From Sva-07 sp963707515 (GTDB taxonomy: Bacteria; Actinomycetota; Acidimicrobiia; Acidimicrobiales; Ilumatobacteraceae), in NCBI GenBank assembly GCA_963707515.1, contig CAVPQI010000003.1:372001-436000 (forward strand): 64,000 bases of DNA, given 5' to 3'. Each line of letters opens with the position of its first letter. Positions within the stretch are counted from its first letter, which is position 1. The translations under genes and the position numbers were made by a program. Under the pieces are notes generated by a model. That model was not told where the DNA came from and did not search any database. It saw only the letters and a program-made list of their open reading frames with translations. Shown one piece after another: positions 47,924 to 57,387 of the stretch.

Positions 47924-49084
47924 ATGCCGGCCGCCACCCCTCGATCCGACGCCGGCTCGACCTCCAAGTTCTTGCCGCTGCTCGCCACCGGTGGGTTGCT
48001 CGCGGTCGTCGGCCTGGTGGGTCTGCTCGGCCGGGGCAGCGGCGGCACGTCCGCCGACGGCGGGTCGACCACGTCGACACCGATCACGGTCGAGTCGACC
48101 GCCGTGGCGACGTCGTCCACCGAGGCGCCGCCGACCACGGTTGCTCCACTCGCCGGTCCGCTGACGTTCGGCGCCCACAACGACGACGTCGTGCGACTGC
48201 AGACCCGACTCGACGAGCTCGGCTTCAAGCCCGGGCCGATCGACGGCTCGTACGGCGGCGGCACGCAGCAGGCCGTGTGGGCGTTCAAGAAGTTGCTCGG
48301 CAACATCGAGTGGAGCGAGTTCGCCGACCGCAACGACAAGAGCATGGTCGACGAGGCGACCTGGCAGGCGATGAACGACCCGGCCTTCCAGATCTCGCCG
48401 CGCCGACCGAACACCGGTCGGCACATCGAGATCTACCTGCCGCTGCAGGTGATGGCGTTGTTCGGCGCCGACAACCGACCGATCTTCATCGCCCACATCT
48501 CGACCGGCCAGCTCAACCCCGACGGCACCGACGCCACGTTCTGTGAGGACGCGACGTATGACACCGACATCCAGGGCCGCCAACTCCCCGAGCCGGTGAC
48601 GATGCCGATCTGCGCGGAAGCGAAGACTCCACCGGGCGTCTTCCGCCTCCAGCGCTACCACGATGGCAATCGGGTCAGCCCGCTCGGTGGGATGAAGAAC
48701 CCGTGGTACTTCAACTACGGCATCGCCATCCACGGCGCCCGGAACGTGCCCGACCATCCGGCGTCGCACGGCTGCGTGCGGATCAACAACGCCCTTGCCG
48801 ACGAGTTCCCCTCGCTCGTCGAGAAGGGCGACGCGGTCTACGTGTGGGGCTATGACGGCCGTGAGCCGGAGGGCTACTCCGAGCGCGAGATGTTGCCGTC
48901 GTTCAACCGCGAGGACCCGACGCGCACCACCACGACGACGTCGACCACGACGACCACGACCACCGTGCCGCCCACCACGCCGCCACCGGTCACCGAGGCG
49001 CCGCCCCCGGCCACCACCGCCGCCCCGCCGTCGGCGACCACGACGAGCGCGCCGCCTCAGGTGCTTGCTGCCGTCGGCGGCTGA
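47924..49084 (+). CDS. L,D-transpeptidase (YkuD) with peptidoglycan-binding domain
   Basis: 386 residues. N-terminal membrane anchor (FLPLLATGGLLAVVGLVGLLG), a Thr/Ser linker, then a peptidoglycan-binding domain (DDVVRLQTRLDELGFKPGPIDGSYGGGTQQAVWAFKK). The YkuD catalytic domain has the HGARNVPDHPASHGCVRI motif with catalytic Cys284. The C-terminus is a long Thr/Pro/Ala low-complexity tail. It should make 3-3 cross-links in peptidoglycan outside the cell. ATG 47924 chosen because the membrane anchor follows within 15 residues. Confidence 0.93.
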   Translation: MPAATPRSDAGSTSKFLPLLATGGLLAVVGLVGLLGRGSGGTSADGGSTTSTPITVESTAVATSSTEAPPTTVAPLAGPLTFGAHNDDVVRLQTRLDELGFKPGPIDGSYGGGTQQAVWAFKKLLGNIEWSEFADRNDKSMVDEATWQAMNDPAFQISPRRPNTGRHIEIYLPLQVMALFGADNRPIFIAHISTGQLNPDGTDATFCEDATYDTDIQGRQLPEPVTMPICAEAKTPPGVFRLQRYHDGNRVSPLGGMKNPWYFNYGIAIHGARNVPDHPASHGCVRINNALADEFPSLVEKGDAVYVWGYDGREPEGYSEREMLPSFNREDPTRTTTTTSTTTTTTTVPPTTPPPVTEAPPPATTAAPPSATTTSAPPQVLAAVGG

Positions 49085-49114
49085 ACCGCCCGATCACTCG
49101 GCGCGGCTCGGACG

Positions 49115-49510
49115 TCAGTCGAAGCGGACGGCGATCTCGGCGAGGATCGTGCCCTCCTCGGGGCTGACCGCATTGTCGACGCCGGCGATGTCGCGAGCCG
49201 CCGAGAACAGTGCCGACCGCAGGATGCGGCTGGAGATCCGACGGTCGATCGAGTCGAGCAGGTCGCCGACGCGATCTCGTTCCAGGGCGTGCCGGGCCTC
49301 CTCGATCGCCGGACGGAGGTACTGCTCGAACGAGGCCGATTCGTCGCGCCACTCGGTGCTGATCTCGCGGAGTGCGTCGACCTCACCGTCGCTGATGTCC
49401 TCGTCGGCGAGCATCACCAGCGCCAGCAGTTCGAGCGCGGCTTGGTGTTCGAGATCGGCGGTGGCGTGGACGGCAACACCTTGGTAGAGCTTGGCGAGCT
49501 GTGCGTTCAC
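49115..49510 (-). CDS. TerB-like tellurite-resistance family protein
   Basis: 131 residues, all helical. LELLALVMLADEDISDGEVDALREI and later SPEEGTILAEIAVRF match the TerB/DjlA-type helical fold with acidic metal-binding residues. GTG start overlaps the end of the S9 peptidase gene by four bases. Role in tellurite resistance is not implied; many such proteins act in envelope stress. Confidence 0.8.
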   Translation of the reverse strand: MNAQLAKLYQGVAVHATADLEHQAALELLALVMLADEDISDGEVDALREISTEWRDESASFEQYLRPAIEEARHALERDRVGDLLDSIDRRISSRILRSALFSAARDIAGVDNAVSPEEGTILAEIAVRFD

Positions 49511-51702
49511 GAGGGGTCCTCTCGGGTATCGGCAAGTTCACCGGCGGGGTCACCGGCGGGGAGTGAGCGACGCAGGAACTCGAGCTGGTGCAGCAGGAGG
49601 TTCTCGGCGACGGTCTCTTGTGGGGTCATGTGGGTCACCCCGACGAGCGGCAGCACCTCGTGCGGCCGGCCCGCGGCCAGGAGCGCCGAGGACAGACGCA
49701 GCGTGTGCGCGGCGACGACGTTGTCGTCGGCCAACCCGTGGATCAGCAGCAACGGACGGGTCAGCGACGGGGCGTCGTCGAGCAGCGAGCTCGCCGCGTA
49801 GGCGTCGGCCGACGTCGCCGGGTCACCGAGGTAGCGCTCCGTGTAGTGGGTGTCGTAGAGCCGCCAGTCGGTCACCGGCGCACCGGCGATCGCGGCGTGG
49901 AACACGTCGGGGCGGCGCAGCACGGCGAGGGCGGCGAGGAACCCGCCGAAGCTCCAGCCGCGGATCGCCACCCGTCCGAGGTCGATCGAGGCGAACCGGT
50001 CGGCGACGCCGTGCAGCGCGTCGACCTGGTCGTCGAGCGGAGGCCCGGCGAGATCGCGGTGGACGGCGCGCTCCCACGCCGACCCGCGGCCCGGCGTGCC
50101 CCGCCCGTCGGCGACGATCACTGCGAAGCCCTGGTCGGCGAACCACTGCGACGTGAGGTGGGCGTTGAACGTCGCCGTGACGCGCCCGGCGTGGGGACCG
50201 CCGTAGGGATCGAGGAGCACGGGCAGCCGTGGGGCGTCGGGATCGTCGGGATCGTGGCCGGTGGGGAAAAGGACCGCGACCGCGAGATCGCGCTCGCCGA
50301 CGGTCATCATCCGCAGGTTCGGCGTGAGCAACGGCGGCTCGGCGTGCGACGTGAGCGTGTGGCGGCGGGCGTCGCCGCCGGGTCCGGAGGTGACCGTCGT
50401 GACGATGCCCGGGGTGTCCGGGCTCGCCGAGCGGAGCACGAGCGTCGGGCCGCCGGCGACGGCGGCATGCACGCCGGCGTCGACCGTGACGGCCTGCGCC
50501 CCGGCGGCGTCGGTCCAGCGCCAGACGTGGACGCTCGTCGCGTCGTCGAGGGCATTGGCCTGGAACAGCACCCACGGCTCGCCGTCGTTGTCGCCCGTGC
50601 CGAGCACAGCGCGCACCTGCAGCGAGGCCGGGGTCACGGGTTCGCCATCGACGAGCAGCCGTCGCGCCCCGTCGCGATCGGCGGCGGTGACGAGGCGGCC
50701 ATCGGCGAGCACGGCCGGCGTTCCGGCGACCAGCTCGACCCAGGCGTCGTCGTAGTCGTGCGTCAGCACGGTCGTCTCACCGCGTGTCGACTCGTCGCAG
50801 GTGTCGACGCGCAGCACCATCGAGCCCTGTTGATCACGCGACTGGACGAGCATCACCAGGCCACGATCGCTCCAGTCGACGGCGGCGACGTAGGGGAAGA
50901 AGTCGTGATCCCACTCGACGGCGGTCCGCCTGCCGTCGAGGCCGACGAGGTGGACGCTGACCGCCGGATTGGCCGTGCCGGCCGCCGGATAGCGCACGGT
51001 GCGCGCCGGCTGGTCCGGGTTCGCAGGGTCGGCGATCGTCCACTCGCCGACGGCACCATCGTCGACGCGGCAGACGGCGAGCGTCTCCCCGTCGGGGCTC
51101 CACCAGTAGCCGCGGAACCGGTGCATCTCCTCGGCGGCGACGAAGTCGGCGCTGCCCCACATGATCGTCGCCGGCTCGCCGTCGCCGACCAGTGTGCGTG
51201 ACGACCCGTCGAGCTCGGCGATGCGCACGGACGGCCCGCTGACGTAGGCGATGCGCCTCGCTGTCGGGTCGGGTCGGGGGTCGAACACCGGACCGTCGAC
51301 GTCGAGTGGGCGCGCCTGACCCGACACGAGGCCGCCTGCGAAGAGCCGCCCGGCGACGGCGAAGGCGACGACCGTCACCGCCGAGTCGGTGGCGTAACCG
51401 GTGATGCCACCGGCGCCCTCGCGGGTTCGTTCGCGGCGGGCCCGCTCCGCGGGTGGCAGGTCCTGGTCGTCGTCGTCACCGAGCAGCACCCGCGGATCGG
51501 CGACGAGTCGCTCGATCCCGGTCTCGACGTCGAGCACCCACAACGAGTTCACCGGGTCGTCGCCGGCGCTGCTGCGGAGGAACACGACGCGGCGCCCGTC
51601 GGGGGAGACGGTGATCGTGCGCGGCTCGCCCAGCGTGAACCGTTGGGTGCGGGCGTACTGGCGGGGGAACGTGTCGGACGGGGCGCTGGCGCTCACGGAC
51701 AC
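49507..51702 (-). CDS. S9 family dipeptidyl peptidase / prolyl oligopeptidase
   Basis: 731 residues. N-terminal beta-propeller (DPP IV type: FLRSSAGDDPVNSLWVLDVETG, later FRGYWWSPDGETLAVCRVDD). The alpha/beta hydrolase domain has the nucleophile Ser in RGWSFGGFLAAL, the Asp in LLIHGLADDNVV, and the His in GVTHMTPQE. The double-Glu substrate anchor is visible as ADFVAAEEMHRF, as in DPP IV, so it should release N-terminal X-Pro/X-Ala dipeptides. No signal peptide, so cytoplasmic. Coupled to terB. Confidence 0.93.
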   Translation of the reverse strand: MSVSASAPSDTFPRQYARTQRFTLGEPRTITVSPDGRRVVFLRSSAGDDPVNSLWVLDVETGIERLVADPRVLLGDDDDQDLPPAERARRERTREGAGGITGYATDSAVTVVAFAVAGRLFAGGLVSGQARPLDVDGPVFDPRPDPTARRIAYVSGPSVRIAELDGSSRTLVGDGEPATIMWGSADFVAAEEMHRFRGYWWSPDGETLAVCRVDDGAVGEWTIADPANPDQPARTVRYPAAGTANPAVSVHLVGLDGRRTAVEWDHDFFPYVAAVDWSDRGLVMLVQSRDQQGSMVLRVDTCDESTRGETTVLTHDYDDAWVELVAGTPAVLADGRLVTAADRDGARRLLVDGEPVTPASLQVRAVLGTGDNDGEPWVLFQANALDDATSVHVWRWTDAAGAQAVTVDAGVHAAVAGGPTLVLRSASPDTPGIVTTVTSGPGGDARRHTLTSHAEPPLLTPNLRMMTVGERDLAVAVLFPTGHDPDDPDAPRLPVLLDPYGGPHAGRVTATFNAHLTSQWFADQGFAVIVADGRGTPGRGSAWERAVHRDLAGPPLDDQVDALHGVADRFASIDLGRVAIRGWSFGGFLAALAVLRRPDVFHAAIAGAPVTDWRLYDTHYTERYLGDPATSADAYAASSLLDDAPSLTRPLLLIHGLADDNVVAAHTLRLSSALLAAGRPHEVLPLVGVTHMTPQETVAENLLLHQLEFLRRSLPAGDPAGELADTREDPS

Positions 51703-51760
51703 ACTGTAGGGAGCAGGCGGCCCGAGCTCGACCCGGGCGTCCGCGGTCGCCCGCCGTCGC

Positions 51761-52804
51761 TCACGGTTGGACGAGGATCTTGGCGTGGGCCTCCGGGTTG
51801 CCGAGGTCGGTGAACGCCTGCGGGATGCCGTCGATCGAGACGGTGCCGGTGTGCAGCGGAGCGAGGTCGACGCGTTCGTTGGCGATGGCGTCGAGGGCCG
51901 TCCCGAACTCGAGCGGGTCGTAGCCGAGCACGAACTGCAACGACAGCTCCTTGCCGATGCCGAGCATCGGGTGGATGTGATCTTGTTGCATGCAAGCGCC
52001 GACCACGAGGATGCGGGCGTCGCGGGGGGCGAAGCGCATCGCCTGTTCGATCATCCCCGGCACGCCGACCGCCTCGAACACGACGAGCGGCTTCGAGCCG
52101 TCGATGCGGCGCCAGGCGGCGATCGGTGACTCCTGGTTCGGGTCGACGACCTCGTCGCACCCGAGGTGCTCGGCCAGCGCCCGGCGGGCGGGGGAGAAGT
52201 CGGCACCGACGATCGGACCGATGCCGAGCATCTTCATCGCCGCCACGCAGGCCAGTCCGACCGGGCCGAGGCCGAGCACGAGCGCCGAATCGCCGGGGGC
52301 GATTCTCGACTTGTTGACGGCATGGACGCCCACCGCCAACGGCTCGGTCATCGCCGCCATCTGGTGCGGCACGCCGCCGGGGACCTTCATCGCCAGCAGC
52401 TCGTTGAGCACCATCATCTCGCCGTACCCGCCGGGGTAGGCGTTGGAGTATCCGAGCGGGTGCACTCCCGAGGCGTCGAAGGCGACGGGCATCGACACGA
52501 CGATGTCGCCGACGGCGAGGTTGCCGACGTCGGGTCCGACCTCGACGACCTCGCAGCAGAACTCGTGACCCATCACGGTCGGGCCAGCGGGGTCGAACAT
52601 GTTCATCGGCGGATCGCTGGGCGGCTGGTCCTCGGCGAACTCGGCCTGCTGGGCGCGTTGCTCGGCGCCGTGGGTGAGCATGTGCAGGTCACTGCCGCAG
52701 ATGCCGCACGACAGCACCTTCGTCAGTACCTGCCCCGATCCCGGTGTCGGCGTCTCGACGTCGTCGATCCGGAGCTCCCAGTCCTGCATGACAGCGGCGC
52801 GCAT
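51761..52804 (-). CDS. Zinc-dependent alcohol dehydrogenase family protein
   Basis: 347 residues, MDR superfamily. Catalytic zinc site CGICGSDLHML and GHEFCCEVVEVG. No four-Cys structural-zinc loop is seen; instead there is an acidic/Pro-rich insertion. Cofactor fold ALVLGLGPVGLACVAAMKMLG. ATG 52804 is chosen because the domain starts immediately (MRAAVMQDWELRI). Substrate unknown. Lies between two unrelated genes, and the hairpin at 52851 separates it from the nucleoside hydrolase upstream. Confidence 0.88.
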   Translation of the reverse strand: MRAAVMQDWELRIDDVETPTPGSGQVLTKVLSCGICGSDLHMLTHGAEQRAQQAEFAEDQPPSDPPMNMFDPAGPTVMGHEFCCEVVEVGPDVGNLAVGDIVVSMPVAFDASGVHPLGYSNAYPGGYGEMMVLNELLAMKVPGGVPHQMAAMTEPLAVGVHAVNKSRIAPGDSALVLGLGPVGLACVAAMKMLGIGPIVGADFSPARRALAEHLGCDEVVDPNQESPIAAWRRIDGSKPLVVFEAVGVPGMIEQAMRFAPRDARILVVGACMQQDHIHPMLGIGKELSLQFVLGYDPLEFGTALDAIANERVDLAPLHTGTVSIDGIPQAFTDLGNPEAHAKILVQP

Positions 52805-52850
52805 GCCGGGACAGTACGACCGCTGCGGCGGCCACCTCGCACCGGAGCAC

Positions 52851-52879
52851 CAACGGTTGGGGCCTGTCCCCAACCGTTG
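52851..52879. terminator. Hairpin after the nucleoside hydrolase gene
   Basis: Perfect 12-bp stem CAACGGTTGGGG / CCCCAACCGTTG with a CCTGT loop, starting within 2 bases of the nucleoside hydrolase stop on the minus strand. Would end that transcript before the alcohol dehydrogenase. Confidence 0.7.
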
Positions 52880-52880
52880 C

Positions 52881-53822
52881 TTACTCCCGCGAGAACGCGG
52901 CGATGGCGTCGAGGAGGAGGTCGAAGCAGCGATCGGCGTCGACCGACGTCAACACGTCGCAGTTCGCCGGCGCCCGGTCGCTGATCGTCCGCTCATCGAC
53001 GACGGTCATGCCGCGGGTCAGCTCACCCGACGTCTCGACCGCCACGTGACGGCGACGGCGCTGGAACAGCTCCGGGTGGGTGAGTGCGAACACGGCGAGC
53101 GGGTCGTGGACGGCGGCGCCCAGCAGGGAGCCGTCATCGTGCCGCGACACGTAGTTGCCGGTGAAGAACCCGAGCAGGTCGGCGAGCACCGCCGCCAACG
53201 TCCCGCCGATCTCGCCGACGCGATGGATCCGCTCGGGGGTCGCCTGGAACTGGTGGGTCACGTCGAGCCCGGCCATCACCAGCGGCACCCCGGCGGCGAA
53301 CACGATCGCCGCCGCTTCCGGGTCGGCCCAGATGTTGAACTCGGCCACCGGCGTCCGGTTGCCGAAGGAGCCGCCACCCATCAGCGAGATGCCGGCGACA
53401 CGGTCGGCGAGGTCCGGTGCGCTGCGGAGGGCGAGGGCGATGTTGGTCAGCGGTCCGACGGGCACCAGCCAGACGTCGTCGAGGCGTCGGCACGTGTCGA
53501 CGATGAAGGTCACGGCATCGGTGCCGTCGAGTGGCGTCACGGGGGCCGGAAGGTCGGCGCCGTCGAGTCCGCTCTCACCGTGGACGAAGGCGCCGAACTG
53601 TGGTGGCGCCAGCAGCGGCCGCGTGCTGCCGGAGTGGATGGGCACGTCGATGCCGAGGAGGTCGCGCATCACGCGGGCGTTGTGCGTCGTCCGTTCCAGC
53701 GGTGCGTTGCCGGCGACGGTGGTGATGCCGACGAGGTCAGCGAAGCGGGCGGCGGCGACGATCGCCAGCGCGTCGTCGTGGCCCGGATCGCAGTCGAGCA
53801 GGATGCGAGGTCGGTTGCTCAT
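52881..53822 (-). CDS. Nucleoside hydrolase (IunH family)
   Basis: 313 residues. N-terminal DCDPGHDDALAI is the Ca2+-binding Asp cluster, and VPVGPLTNIALAL, EFNIWADPEAA and VHDPLAVFAL complete the active site. Hydrolyses ribonucleosides to base plus ribose. It is upstream (minus strand) of the alcohol dehydrogenase and downstream of the broken thiolase. Confidence 0.93.
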   Translation of the reverse strand: MSNRPRILLDCDPGHDDALAIVAAARFADLVGITTVAGNAPLERTTHNARVMRDLLGIDVPIHSGSTRPLLAPPQFGAFVHGESGLDGADLPAPVTPLDGTDAVTFIVDTCRRLDDVWLVPVGPLTNIALALRSAPDLADRVAGISLMGGGSFGNRTPVAEFNIWADPEAAAIVFAAGVPLVMAGLDVTHQFQATPERIHRVGEIGGTLAAVLADLLGFFTGNYVSRHDDGSLLGAAVHDPLAVFALTHPELFQRRRRHVAVETSGELTRGMTVVDERTISDRAPANCDVLTSVDADRCFDLLLDAIAAFSRE

Positions 53823-53844
53823 CGTCGGCGGTCGGGCTGTTCGG

Positions 53845-55315
53845 TCAGCCGACCTGCAGGGTTCCGTCGGCGGTCAGCGCGACGTCGGCACCGACCCACT
53901 CGCCGTCGCCGAGCGCCGACGTGACCGCAGCGTCGCCGGATGTGCCCCAGGCGCGGCGGCCATCGGGCACCAGGCACGAGGCGATCGCCAACTCCGGTTC
54001 GCCGTCGCGCCCGTGCATCACGGTGTACGCCTCGATGGTCGCCGGGCCGGCGGCGTCGTCGCCGACCGCCAGCTCGCGGCGCGGCAGGGCGTCGATCTCG
54101 TCCTGCGGCTTCTGATGGCGGAACTCCGTCGGCGGCGTGGTCGAGTAGACGCCGAACGCATGCTTGGTGGCGTAACCGCCGTTGGCCCACACCAGGCCGT
54201 ACTCACCCGGCCGCTCGCGCAGGTCGGTGACCACGGTGGCGATGGCGTGCATCACGTAGTTGTTCCACGGCCCGCCGGCGAACGTCAACCCACCGGTCCG
54301 CGATCACTGGCGGTCGAGGTCGATGCCGAGCGATTGTGCTCCGAGCTGCACCGCCGCCGGGAAGCAGGAGTAGAGGTCGATCGACCGAGACGTCGTCGAT
54401 CGAGATGCCGGCGAGATCGAGTGCCCGCTTGCCGCCCAGCTCGACGGCCGGGGTGCGGGCGAACGTGTCGCGGTTCGACACGTAGGTGTGCTCGTGGCAG
54501 TCGGTGCCCGAGTGCGGGTAGACCCAGCGATCCGACGGCACACCGAGGCGTTCGGCGGTCTCGGCCGAGCACATGATGATCGCCGCGCCCATGTCGACGT
54601 CGTTGTTCGAGTTCATCAGCTTCGGGTAGGGCAGCCCGATCATCCGGTTCGACGGGCCGGGGGTCGTGATCTCCTCCGGCGACTTGGCCTCACGGATCCA
54701 GGCGTACGGGTTGCCGGCGGCGACCTCGCTGAGGCCCGACCAGAGCCGTCCGAGGTGCTCGCGGTGCTCGTCGACGCTGCGTCCGGCGGCGGCGCGGATC
54801 GCCGTCTCGAACATCGGGTACACCTGCACCGGCATGTAGATGCCGCGGTCGATCTCGGCCTGCAGGTTCATCGACAGGTCCTCGCCGATGATCGTCGGCT
54901 CGTCGCCCTCGTCGCCGAGGGGCCAGTCGAGCTCGACGCCGGCGTTGCGGGCGCGCTTGCGGGTGCGCGTCGCCTCGCCGCCGGCGAGGATGACCACGTC
55001 GACATCGCCACGCTGGATGTCGAGGGCGGTCTGGTTGACCAGCGTCTGGGGGCTGTTGCCGCCCATCGTCGTGTACTCGAGCCGGCGCGGTTGGAGACCG
55101 AGTCGACGCGCCAGCGAACGCGGTGTGTTCGTGTAGCGCCACGACAGTTGGGCGACGACGCGCACGGCGTCGGCCGCCGGCGGTCCGTCGAGGCCGGCGT
55201 CGTCACACGCCGCGAGCACGGCGCGCTCCATCAGGGCGGTGGGCTCGAGGGCATCGTCGAGGCGGTCGGTGCGGTGCAGGTACTGCCCGACGCCGATGAT
55301 CACGGGGGTCGTCAC
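53845..55315 (-). pseudogene. Thiolase-like acetyl-CoA acetyltransferase, broken by a frameshift and an in-frame stop
   Basis: From GTG 55315 the protein reads TTPVIIGVGQYLHRTDRL, then YTTMGGNSPQTLVNQTALDIQRGD, typical of the SCP2-thiolase type. At 54382 an extra base shifts the frame (between DDVSV and IDLYSCFPAAVQ). A TGA at 54304-54306 then stops it after GIDLDRQ. The same frame continues through TGGLTFAGGPWNNYVMHAIATVV to 53845. Both defects lie within 80 bases and the rest is well preserved (about 489 residues in all). Either a recent pseudogene or sequence errors. Would act in fatty-acid or acetoacetyl-CoA metabolism. Confidence 0.75.
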
Positions 55316-55351
55316 GCCGTGCACCCTAGGCACCCCGACCCGACACCTCCC

Positions 55352-55415
55352 GAACCGGCACCTCCCCGAACCGGCACCTCCCCGAACCGGCACCTCCCCG
55401 AACCGGCACCTCCCC
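55352..55415. repeat. Four tandem 16-bp units
   Basis: GAACCGGCACCTCCCC repeated four times exactly, directly upstream of the thiolase start, with degenerate edges on both sides. It lies in the 309-base divergent region 55316-55624 that holds no gene. Confidence 0.9.
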
Positions 55416-55434
55416 GACCCCCAACCCCCGGGCC

Positions 55435-55574
55435 GAGCTTCTGCGTCAGCGACAACGCCGGATGTGAACGTTGTCGCTGACGCTGAACGGCCTCGCGCAC
55501 GTCGGCGCTCGGCCCAGAGCTTCTGCGTCAGCGACAACGCCGGATGTGAACGTTGTCGCTGACGCTGAACGGCC
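55435..55574. repeat. Two identical hairpin units in the thiolase-rpiB divergent region
   Basis: Two ~57-base copies (55435-55491 and 55517-55573) with identical 15-bp perfect arms GCGTCAGCGACAACG / CGTTGTCGCTGACGC and an 11-base loop. Copies are 82 bases apart. As they lie between divergent genes they are not simple terminators. The rest of the 309-base gap shows only the 16-bp repeats and the rpiB leader. Confidence 0.85.
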
Positions 55575-55624
55575 AGGCGGGCGCATCGGGTCCGGGCGGA
55601 TGTCACCGCGTACACTCGGCTGCG

Positions 55625-56095
55625 ATGACCCAGCCTGACGTGACGCCACCGACGCGCATCGCCATCGGGTCCGATCACGCCGGGTTCGGGCTCAAGCAGC
55701 ACCTCGTGTCGATGCTCCGCCACCAGGGGTACGAGGTCGACGACCAGGGCACCAACTCGACCGAGGCCGTCGACTACCCGCCGATCTGCGCCGGCGTCGG
55801 CCGCACGGTGCGCGACGGCGACGCCGACCTCGGCATCGTCCTCGGCGGCAGCGGCCAGGGTGAGCAGTTGGCGGCCAACAAGGTGCGCGGTGTGCGCGCC
55901 GCCCTGTGCAACTGCCTCTACACGGCACGCATGGCGCGCCAGCACAACGACGCCAACGTGCTCTCGATCGGCGCTCGAGTCGTCGGCGAGGGCCTCGCCG
56001 AGGAGATCGTCACCACGTTCCTCACCACGCCGTTCGAGGGCGGACGCCACGCCCGGCGTGTCGACCAGATCATCGCCCTCGAAAACGAGTTCTGA
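55625..56095 (+). CDS. rpiB: Ribose-5-phosphate isomerase B
   Basis: 156 residues. GSDHAGFGLKQHL at the start, then the Cys-containing loop LGGSGQGEQLAANKVRGVRAALCNCLYTARMARQHNDANVLSIGARV, which are the RpiB hallmarks. The usual catalytic GTG[IL]G motif is GGSGQG with a downstream Cys pair. Interconverts ribose-5-P and ribulose-5-P. ATG 55625 directly precedes the domain. glyA follows 46 bases later. Confidence 0.93.
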   Translation: MTQPDVTPPTRIAIGSDHAGFGLKQHLVSMLRHQGYEVDDQGTNSTEAVDYPPICAGVGRTVRDGDADLGIVLGGSGQGEQLAANKVRGVRAALCNCLYTARMARQHNDANVLSIGARVVGEGLAEEIVTTFLTTPFEGGRHARRVDQIIALENEF

Positions 56096-56141
56096 ACCCG
56101 TCCGCCCGCCACTCGCCGCCGATCACCTCGAGGTACCCGCC

Positions 56142-57383
56142 ATGCCCTTCCCGTCCGACACCGATCCCGACACCACGGTCAGCGACCTCATCGCCCGCGA
56201 GGTCGAGCGCCAGACGACCGGCATCCAGCTGATCGCCAGCGAGAACTTCACATCGCCGGCGGTGATGGCCGCCACCGGCTCGGTGCTGACCAACAAGTAC
56301 TCGGAGGGCTACCCGGGCAAGCGCTACTACGGCGGCAACCAGATCATCGACAGCGTCGAGCAACTGGCGATCGACCGCGCCAAGGAGTTGTTCGGCGCCG
56401 AGCACGCCAACGTCCAGCCGCACTCCGGCGCCAACGCCAACATGTGCGTCTACCAGGCGCTGCTCCAACCCGGTGACACCGTGCTCGGGCTGAGCCTGGA
56501 CCACGGCGGTCACCTCACCCACGGCTCACCGGTGAACGCCAGCGGCCTGCTCTACAACTTCGTCTCGTACGGCGTCGGTGCCGAGGACCGCATCGACATC
56601 GACGAGGTGCGCTCGCTCGCCCTGCAGCACCGTCCGAAGATGATCGTCGTCGGTACCACCTCGTACCCGCGGCGGCTCGAGCCGGAGGCGTTCAAGACGG
56701 TCGCCGACGAGGTCGGCGCGCTGCTGATGTTCGACATGGCCCACCTCGCCGGCCTCGTCGCCGGCGGTGCCCATCCCAACCCGGTGCCGTACGCCGACAT
56801 CGTCACGTTCACCACCCACAAGACGCTGCGCGGCCCGCGCGGCGGCGCCATCTTGTGCAAGGCGGAGTACGCCAAGGCGATCGACAAGGCGGTGTTCCCC
56901 GGGTGGCAGGGCGGGCCGCTGGAACACGTCATCGCCGCCAAGGCCATTGCCTTCCGCGAGGCGATGGATCCCTCGTTCAACGAGTACGCCCACCAGGTCG
57001 TGAAGAATGCCTCGGCGCTCGCCGACGCCCTCGTCGCCGAAGGCTTCCGGCTCGTGTCCGGCGGCACCGACATCCACATGATGGTCGTCGACCTCACCCC
57101 GTTCGATGCCGAACTGACCGGCAAGCAGGCGCAGACGACGCTCGACGAGGCGGGGATCACACTCAACAAGAACACGATTCCCGACGACCCGCGCAGCCCC
57201 TTCGTCACCAGCGGCGTGCGCATCGGCACGCCATCGGTGACCACGCAGGGGATGACCGAGGCCGAGATGCCGCTGATCGCCTCGCTCATCGCTCGCGCCC
57301 TGCGCCACCGCGACGACCGCAGCGAACTGGAGCTCGTCCGCAAGGACGTCGCCGAGCTCTGCGCCAAGTTCCCGCCGTACTGA
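56142..57383 (+). CDS. glyA: Serine hydroxymethyltransferase
   Basis: 413 residues, PLP fold type I. PLP lysine in VTFTTHKTLRGPRGG, plus IQLIASENFTSPAV, KYSEGYPGKRYYGGNQ and NVQPHSGANAN. Converts serine and tetrahydrofolate to glycine and methylene-tetrahydrofolate. ATG 56142. Followed by tandem repeats, then wecA, as in many actinobacteria. Confidence 0.97.
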   Translation: MPFPSDTDPDTTVSDLIAREVERQTTGIQLIASENFTSPAVMAATGSVLTNKYSEGYPGKRYYGGNQIIDSVEQLAIDRAKELFGAEHANVQPHSGANANMCVYQALLQPGDTVLGLSLDHGGHLTHGSPVNASGLLYNFVSYGVGAEDRIDIDEVRSLALQHRPKMIVVGTTSYPRRLEPEAFKTVADEVGALLMFDMAHLAGLVAGGAHPNPVPYADIVTFTTHKTLRGPRGGAILCKAEYAKAIDKAVFPGWQGGPLEHVIAAKAIAFREAMDPSFNEYAHQVVKNASALADALVAEGFRLVSGGTDIHMMVVDLTPFDAELTGKQAQTTLDEAGITLNKNTIPDDPRSPFVTSGVRIGTPSVTTQGMTEAEMPLIASLIARALRHRDDRSELELVRKDVAELCAKFPPY

Positions 57384-57387
57384 GTCT

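Noticed and set aside
54304..54306. In-frame TGA as selenocysteine
   Set aside because: Thiolases have no selenocysteine at this position and no SECIS-like context is evident.
55352..55415. CRISPR or iteron origin
   Set aside because: 16-bp units are directly adjacent, with no spacers, no replication gene and no AT-rich region.
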